From contig JASHVC010000841.1 in the NCBI GenBank assembly GCA_030039655.1, forward strand, positions 1-9,830: a DNA stretch of 9,830 nt, in the 5' to 3' direction. The stretch is from Xanthobacteraceae bacterium (lineage in GTDB: Bacteria > Pseudomonadota > Alphaproteobacteria > Rhizobiales > Xanthobacteraceae). The position numbers were made by a program, and so were the translations under genes. This document shows, one piece after another, positions 4,876-9,830 of this stretch (the first letter of the stretch is position 1; every line of letters begins with the position of its first letter). The notes under the pieces were generated by a model. It had not been told where the DNA came from. It did not search any database and saw nothing but the letters and a program-made list of their open reading frames with translations.

Positions 4876-7011
4876 ATGGACTCTACTCCACGCAAACGGA
4901 TGCCCGTGTCGGCTCTTCTTGATCCGAAGATCGTCATGCCGGCGATTGGCTCCGCCTTCATCAAGCTTGATCCGCGGACGCTGATTAGAAATCCGGTCAT
5001 GTTCGTGCTTGAGGTTGTCACGATACTCACCACAGTGATCCTTATTCGTGACCTGTTCACCGGGGGCGGAAACATCGGTTTTGAGTTTCAGATCATTCTG
5101 TGGCTGTGGTTCACCGTGTTGTTTGCGAATTTCGCCGAAGCTGTCGCCGAGGGCCGTGGCAAGGCCCAGGCCGATACGCTGCGGCGGCAGCGCACCGAGA
5201 CTCAGGCCAAGCTGATCACCGGTTCGGGCGACCAGCAGAATTACCGGCTGGTTCCCAGCACGAATCTAAAGGTCAACGACCTCGTGCTGGTCGAAGCGGG
5301 CGACATGATCCCGTCCGACGGCGAGGTGATCCAAGGCATGGCTTCCGTCAACGAAGCCGCGATCACCGGCGAGTCGGCTCCGGTTATCCGTGAATCGGGG
5401 GGCGATCGCTCGGCTGTAACAGGCGGCACGCAGGTGCTGTCCGACTGGATTCGCGTGCGTATCACGGCTGCGCCGGGTTCCACGTTTCTCGATCGCATGA
5501 TCAGGCTGGTCGAAGGCGCAGAGCGGCAAAAGACGCCGAACGAAATCGCGCTCAACATCTTGCTGATCGGCCTGACGATCGTGTTCGTGTTCGCGACGGC
5601 GACAATCCCGAGCTACGCGTATTACGCGGGCAATGCGATTTCGGTGGTGATCCTGGTCGCGCTGTTCGTCACCTTGATCCCGACCACGATCGGTGCGCTG
5701 CTTTCCTCGATCGGCATCGCAGGCATGGATCGCTTGGTGCGCTTTAACGTGCTCGCCATGTCCGGCCGCGCGGTCGAAGCCGCGGGCGACGTCGATACGC
5801 TTCTGCTCGACAAGACCGGTACCATCACGCTCGGCAATCGGCAGGCGACTGAATTCAAACCGGTTCGCGGGGTGACCGAGCAGGAACTCGCGGACGCGGC
5901 GCAACTTGCCTCGCTGGCCGACGAGACGCCGGAAGGCCGCTCGATCGTGGTGTTGGCCAAGGAAAAATACGGCATTCGCGGCCGCGAGCTTGCGGACTTG
6001 AAGGCTAACTTCATTCCGTTCTCGGCGCAGACGCGGATGAGCGGCGTCGAAATCGGCACCTCGTGGGTTCGCAAAGGCGCGGTGGACGCGATCCTCAATT
6101 ATCTCAGCGGCGTACCGACTGCCGTCACTTCGGGCAGCGCCGTGCAGGCGTTGCGGCCGGGCGTAAGCCCTGAAACCGTGCGCGAGCTCACGGCAATCTC
6201 TGACACGATCGCCAAATCGGGCGGAACTCCACTTGCCGTTGCGAAGGACGGCCGCGTGCTCGGCGTCATTCAACTCAAGGACATCGTCAAGGGCGGCATA
6301 CGCGAGCGCTTTGCCGAACTGCGGCGCATGGGCATCCGCACCGTCATGATCACGGGCGACAATCCAATGACCGCCGCGGCGATTGCGGCGGAAGCCGGTG
6401 TCGACGATTTCCTGGCGCAGGCCACGCCCGAGGAAAAGCTGCGGCTCATCCGCGACGAGCAGTCAAAAGGCAAACTCGTCGCCATGTGCGGCGATGGCAC
6501 CAACGACGCGCCCGCCTTGGCGCAGGCCGACGTCGGCGTCGCCATGAACACCGGCACACAGGCCGCGCGCGAGGCCGGCAACATGGTCGATCTCGATTCC
6601 AATCCGACAAAGCTGATCGAGATTGTCGAGATCGGCAAGCAGCTGCTGATGACGCGCGGCGCGTTGACTACCTTCTCGATCGCGAACGATGTCGCGAAAT
6701 ATTTCGCCATTATTCCCGCGATGTTCGACGCATTCTATCGCCAGCCGGGTCATGTTCATGGACCGCTCTACGCGCTTAACATCATGAAGCTGGAAACGCC
6801 GGAGAGTGCCATACTTTCGGCAATCATTTTCAACGCGCTGATCATCATCGCGCTCATTCCGCTGTCGCTGAAGGGCGTGCGCTATCGGCCGATCGGCGCC
6901 GGTCCGCTGCTTCTGCGCAATCTTTTGATCTACGGAATCGGCGGCGTGATCATTCCGTTCATCGGCATCAAAGCCATTGACGTCCTGGTCACGGTCTTGC
7001 ACTTGGCCTGA
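4876..7011 (+). CDS. kdpB: KdpB, P-type ATPase catalytic subunit
   Basis: KdpB hydrolyses ATP and drives K+ import by KdpFABC. The 711-residue protein has all class IA P-type motifs: TGES at 164-167 (actuator; Ser167 matches the E. coli serine whose phosphorylation inhibits the pump), DKTGT at 312-316 with phosphorylated Asp312, FSAQTRMSG from Phe382 and Lys400 in the nucleotide domain, MITGDN at 491-496 and GDGTND at 539-544. Asp605 and Lys608 in NDVAKYF match the membrane charge pair of the E. coli enzyme. By my alignment from memory it is 29 residues longer than E. coli KdpB: five near the N-terminus, 17 in the nucleotide domain (about 406-430) and seven in the loop near 622-632. GGAG at 4864-4867 precedes the ATG. 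Its TGA overlaps the kdpC ribosome site. Confidence 0.98.
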   Translation: MDSTPRKRMPVSALLDPKIVMPAIGSAFIKLDPRTLIRNPVMFVLEVVTILTTVILIRDLFTGGGNIGFEFQIILWLWFTVLFANFAEAVAEGRGKAQADTLRRQRTETQAKLITGSGDQQNYRLVPSTNLKVNDLVLVEAGDMIPSDGEVIQGMASVNEAAITGESAPVIRESGGDRSAVTGGTQVLSDWIRVRITAAPGSTFLDRMIRLVEGAERQKTPNEIALNILLIGLTIVFVFATATIPSYAYYAGNAISVVILVALFVTLIPTTIGALLSSIGIAGMDRLVRFNVLAMSGRAVEAAGDVDTLLLDKTGTITLGNRQATEFKPVRGVTEQELADAAQLASLADETPEGRSIVVLAKEKYGIRGRELADLKANFIPFSAQTRMSGVEIGTSWVRKGAVDAILNYLSGVPTAVTSGSAVQALRPGVSPETVRELTAISDTIAKSGGTPLAVAKDGRVLGVIQLKDIVKGGIRERFAELRRMGIRTVMITGDNPMTAAAIAAEAGVDDFLAQATPEEKLRLIRDEQSKGKLVAMCGDGTNDAPALAQADVGVAMNTGTQAAREAGNMVDLDSNPTKLIEIVEIGKQLLMTRGALTTFSIANDVAKYFAIIPAMFDAFYRQPGHVHGPLYALNIMKLETPESAILSAIIFNALIIIALIPLSLKGVRYRPIGAGPLLLRNLLIYGIGGVIIPFIGIKAIDVLVTVLHLA

Positions 7012-7015
7012 GGAG
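7009..7015 (+). promoter_or_regulatory. Ribosome site overlapping kdpB stop
   Basis: TGAGGAG contains the kdpB stop codon (7009-7011) and a strong Shine-Dalgarno sequence for the GTG start of kdpC eight bases later. This layout favours reinitiation and supports GTG at 7024 as the true start. Confidence 0.7.
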
Positions 7016-7023
7016 AACACATC

Positions 7024-7629
7024 GTGTTGCGCGAAATCCGTCCAGCAATCGTCGTTCTCGTCGCGCTGACCTTCATTACCGGACTTGTCTATCCGCTGGT
7101 GATGACCGGCATCGCTCAGGTCATTTTTCCCTACCAAGCAAGCGGCAGCATGATTGAGCGCGACGGTAAAGTCGTCGGCTCCGAGTTGATTGGACAGGAC
7201 TTCAGCAACGACAAATACTTTCACGGCCGCCTGTCGGCGACCACCGCGCCTGACCCTCAGGACCCGACCAAATCGGTGCCCGCACCCTACAACGCGGCGA
7301 ACTCCGGCGGATCGAACCTCGGCCCTTCCAACAAGGCGCTGGTCGATCGCGTGCAGGCCGACATCGCAAGGCTGCAAAAGGAGAATCCAGGGACCCCGGT
7401 ACCAGCTGATCTGGTCACGACCTCGGCCAGCGGGCTTGACCCCGAGATCTCGCCCGAAGCGGCGCTGTTCCAGGCGCCCCGCATCGCCAAGGCACGAAAA
7501 CTGCCGGAGGACCGCATCCGCCAGCTCGTCGACGACACCACAGAAGGTCGATTTCTAGGCCTGTTAGGCGAGCCGCGCGTGAACGTGCTGAAGCTGAACA
7601 TCGCCCTTGACCGCCTGGCGACCGGGTAG
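7024..7629 (+). CDS. kdpC: KdpC, accessory subunit of the K+-transporting ATPase
   Basis: KdpC is the single-span subunit of KdpFABC, with most of its mass in the periplasm; it is proposed to raise K+ or ATP affinity. The product has 201 residues (190 in E. coli). A membrane helix covers about residues 8-35, including [16 protein letters not shown]. Conserved periplasmic segments follow: YFHGRLSA at 65-72, [12 protein letters not shown] at 90-101 and [14 protein letters not shown] at 134-147, then the RIAKAR helix. The start is GTG, chosen for its ribosome site and because the membrane helix begins at once. The stop TAG lies 31 bp before kdpD. No truncation is seen. Confidence 0.97.
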   Translation: MLREIRPAIVVLVALTFITGLVYPLVMTGIAQVIFPYQASGSMIERDGKVVGSELIGQDFSNDKYFHGRLSATTAPDPQDPTKSVPAPYNAANSGGSNLGPSNKALVDRVQADIARLQKENPGTPVPADLVTTSASGLDPEISPEAALFQAPRIAKARKLPEDRIRQLVDDTTEGRFLGLLGEPRVNVLKLNIALDRLATG

Positions 7630-7660
7630 TCTGGCAAATCTGGCCTGATCAAGATATCTA

Positions 7661-9830
7661 ATGGCGATGGCGGAACAACGCCGCGATTCCGAACATCGGC
7701 CCTCACCGGAAGCGCTCCTCGAAGCAGCGCGCCGCGAGGAGCGGCGCGTCGGCAAACTCAGAATCTTCGTCGGCGCCGCGCCTGGCGTCGGCAAGACCTA
7801 TGAGATGCTGCAGCAGGCGCAGGCGCGCAAGAAGGACGGCTACGACATCATCGTTGGCATCGTTGAGACACACGGCCGCAAAGACACCGAGGCCCTGCTG
7901 GCCGGCCTCGAAGACATTCCGCGGCGGCGCGTCCTTTACAAAGGTCAGTGGCTCGAGGAGATGGATCTCGACGCAATCATCGCCCGCCGGCCGCAGATCG
8001 TTCTCGTTGACGAACTTGCGCACACCAACGTCGAAGGCAGCCGCCACCCAAAGCGTTATCTCGATGTCGAAGAGCTAATGAGCAACGGCATCGATGTTTA
8101 CACGACAGTCAATATCCAACACATCGAAAGTCTCAATGACGTCGTCGCTCAGATCACTCATGTGCGTGTGCGTGAGACGGTCCCCGACGCGGTGTTCGAT
8201 CGCGCTGATGCTGTCGAACTGGTCGATCTCACGCCGTCCGACCTGATCGCGCGGCTTAAAGAAGGAAAGGTCTACGTTCCTCGGCAGGCCGAGCGGGCAC
8301 TGGAGCATTTCTTCTCGCCCGCCAACCTGACGGCTTTGCGCGAACTGGCATTACGCCGCACCGCCGAGCGCGTGGACGAACAATTGCTCAGCGAGATGCA
8401 GGCCCACGCGATCCAGGGGCCCTGGCCGGCCGGCGAACGCGTATTAGTGTGCATCAGCGAGGACCCGCGCGCCGCTGGGCTGGTTCGTTACACAAAGCGG
8501 ATCGCCGACCGCCTGCATGGGCCATGGATAGCGCTCTATGTTGAGGGACGGCGCAGCACGCAGCTCTCCGAGGTAGAGCGTGACCGCATCGCCGACACGC
8601 TTCGACTCACGGAGGCATTGGGTGGTGAAGCCATCACCCTTCCAGGCGGCAGCCGTGACATCGCCGACGATGTTATCAGTTACGCACAGTCGAATAACGT
8701 GACGCAAATCGTGATCGGCAAGTCCACGCGATCACGCTGGTTCGAGATCCTCCACGGCTCCGTGGTGCATGACCTCGTCCGCCGGTCTGGCAACATCACG
8801 GTCCATGTCATCGCCGGCGATGCCGTTGCCGGGCAGCCCATCCCGAAGAAATCGGTTCGCGCCGCAGAGACAGACGAGACGTTTGATCCTCTGCCCTACC
8901 TCACCGCCTTGGCAGCGGTGGCCGTCGCGCTTGGGTTTGGCGAAGTGATCTGGAGATGGGTAGGCCGCGTCAACATCGATCTCGTCTTTCTCACGGCTGT
9001 CGTCGCTGTGGCGGTGCGCTTCGGCCTGTGGCCTTCGCTGCTGGCAAGTGTTGCGTCCGCGCTCTGCTACAATTTCCTGTTCGTTGGGCCGGATTACCGA
9101 TTCACTCTCACCGATCCGACGAATTTCTCCGCCTTCGGCTTCTTCACGCTTGTCGCCATCATCGTCTCCAATGTCGCTGCACGTGGCCGCACTCAGGCGA
9201 TGGCGGCGATGGAACGGGCGCGAACGACTGAGTCGCTTTACGCGTTTAGCCGCAAGCTCGCAGGCGCCGGCACCCTCGATGACGTACTGTGGGCGACGGC
9301 TTATCAGACCGCGCTGATGTTGAAAGTACGGGTGGTCCTACTTCTGCCGGAGCACGGCTCCATTGCAGTGAAGGCTGGCTACCCGCCGGAGGACATTCTC
9401 GACAGCGCTGACCTTGCGGCCGCAAAATGGGCCTGGGAAAACGACCGCGCCGCAGGTCGCGGCTCCGATACGCTGCCCGGCGCCAAGCGTTTGTTTCTGC
9501 CCATGCACACGGGACGCGGCGCCATCGGCGTGATGGGCATCGACAGCGACAAACCGGGCCCTCTGCTCACGCCTGATCAGCGGCGGCTGGTGGACGCGCT
9601 GCGCGATCAGGCGGCCCTGGCCATCGAGCGGGTCAAGCTCGTCGAGGACATGGATCGCGTCGAGCGGACAGCCGAAACGGAACGTCTGCGCTCGGCGCTT
9701 TTAACGTCGATCTCCCATGACCTGAAGACACCGCTCGCGTCTGTGCTTGGAGCGGCAGGAACGCTGCGCGATCTTCCGGAGAAGCTTAGCACCGCTGAGA
9801 AGGGAGACCTGCTGGCGACGATCATCGACG
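7661..9830 (+). CDS. kdpD: KdpD, osmosensitive K+ sensor histidine kinase (3' end cut by window)
   Basis: KdpD senses low K+ or turgor stress and phosphorylates KdpE, which activates the kdp operon. 723 codons are present of about 900 expected. In order: the N-terminal KdpD domain with Walker A GAAPGVGKT at 38-46, the ETHGRKDTEALL segment and Walker B IVLVDE at 113-118; a USP-like domain at about 258-383 (VLVCISED, IGKSTRSRW); four membrane helices at about 413-507; a GAF-like region at about 525-665; and the HisKA dimerisation domain with SHDLKTPL, where His686 is the phosphorylation site. The ATP-binding catalytic domain lies beyond the window. An in-frame TGA at 7646 limits the start to the ATG at 7661 or 7667. 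No clear Shine-Dalgarno sequence is visible, so translation may depend on kdpC upstream. kdpE would be expected next. Confidence 0.96.
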   Translation, partial: MAMAEQRRDSEHRPSPEALLEAARREERRVGKLRIFVGAAPGVGKTYEMLQQAQARKKDGYDIIVGIVETHGRKDTEALLAGLEDIPRRRVLYKGQWLEEMDLDAIIARRPQIVLVDELAHTNVEGSRHPKRYLDVEELMSNGIDVYTTVNIQHIESLNDVVAQITHVRVRETVPDAVFDRADAVELVDLTPSDLIARLKEGKVYVPRQAERALEHFFSPANLTALRELALRRTAERVDEQLLSEMQAHAIQGPWPAGERVLVCISEDPRAAGLVRYTKRIADRLHGPWIALYVEGRRSTQLSEVERDRIADTLRLTEALGGEAITLPGGSRDIADDVISYAQSNNVTQIVIGKSTRSRWFEILHGSVVHDLVRRSGNITVHVIAGDAVAGQPIPKKSVRAAETDETFDPLPYLTALAAVAVALGFGEVIWRWVGRVNIDLVFLTAVVAVAVRFGLWPSLLASVASALCYNFLFVGPDYRFTLTDPTNFSAFGFFTLVAIIVSNVAARGRTQAMAAMERARTTESLYAFSRKLAGAGTLDDVLWATAYQTALMLKVRVVLLLPEHGSIAVKAGYPPEDILDSADLAAAKWAWENDRAAGRGSDTLPGAKRLFLPMHTGRGAIGVMGIDSDKPGPLLTPDQRRLVDALRDQAALAIERVKLVEDMDRVERTAETERLRSALLTSISHDLKTPLASVLGAAGTLRDLPEKLSTAEKGDLLATIID

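Noticed and set aside
4050..4922. 290-aa plus-strand frame overlapping the end of kdpA and start of kdpB
   Set aside because: It is an out-of-frame reading of KdpA with extreme Arg/His content; the kdpA frame carries all the conserved motifs.
5266..6273. 335-aa minus-strand open frame inside kdpB
   Set aside because: It is a shadow of KdpB codons, with low-complexity Arg/Asp/His content and no domain recognised.
6463..7377. 304-aa minus-strand open frame across kdpB/kdpC
   Set aside because: It crosses two confirmed genes on the opposite strand and has shadow-like composition.

Overview
This looks like chromosomal DNA from an alphaproteobacterium, most likely Hyphomicrobiales and close to Bradyrhizobium/Nitrobacteraceae. 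That placement rests on GC-rich codon use, the flavour of the Kdp proteins, and a small minus-strand protein of a type I associate with that group. It is recognition from memory, not a search result. I see no mobile element, CRISPR array, tRNA or rRNA.

Layout. (1) 1-1093: a purC-type SAICAR synthase (310 aa from the preferred start at 161). Its upstream stretch carries two perfect 12-bp palindromes and an 18-bp tandem duplication. (2) 1094-2484: a loose accessory stretch. It has a secreted single-heme cytochrome c on the plus strand, a convergent 97-aa conserved-looking protein on the minus strand, and about 490 bp of mostly featureless DNA with two weak minus-strand ORF candidates. (3) 2485-2730: a small secreted, His/Lys/Pro-rich two-cysteine protein. 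(4) 2731-9830: the kdp high-affinity potassium uptake locus on the plus strand, running leader region, 27-aa membrane peptide, kdpF, kdpA, kdpB, kdpC and kdpD (cut by the window end at residue 723).

How the genes work together. KdpFABC is an ATP-driven inner-membrane K+ pump: KdpA is the channel-like subunit, KdpB the P-type ATPase, KdpC a single-span accessory subunit and KdpF a one-helix stabiliser. KdpD is the sensor kinase of the KdpD/KdpE two-component system that normally switches the operon on at low K+. kdpE is not in view and would be expected just downstream. Spacing is tight, and several stop codons overlap or abut the next Shine-Dalgarno sequence (27-aa ORF/kdpF, kdpF/kdpA, kdpB/kdpC), which suggests translational coupling.

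The least ordinary items are small: the 27-aa ORF before kdpF, a 10-codon ORF with a strong Shine-Dalgarno sequence in the kdp leader, a 17-bp imperfect dyad further upstream, two insertions in KdpB relative to the E. coli protein, and the 81-aa secreted His-rich protein. I found no clearly novel multi-gene system.
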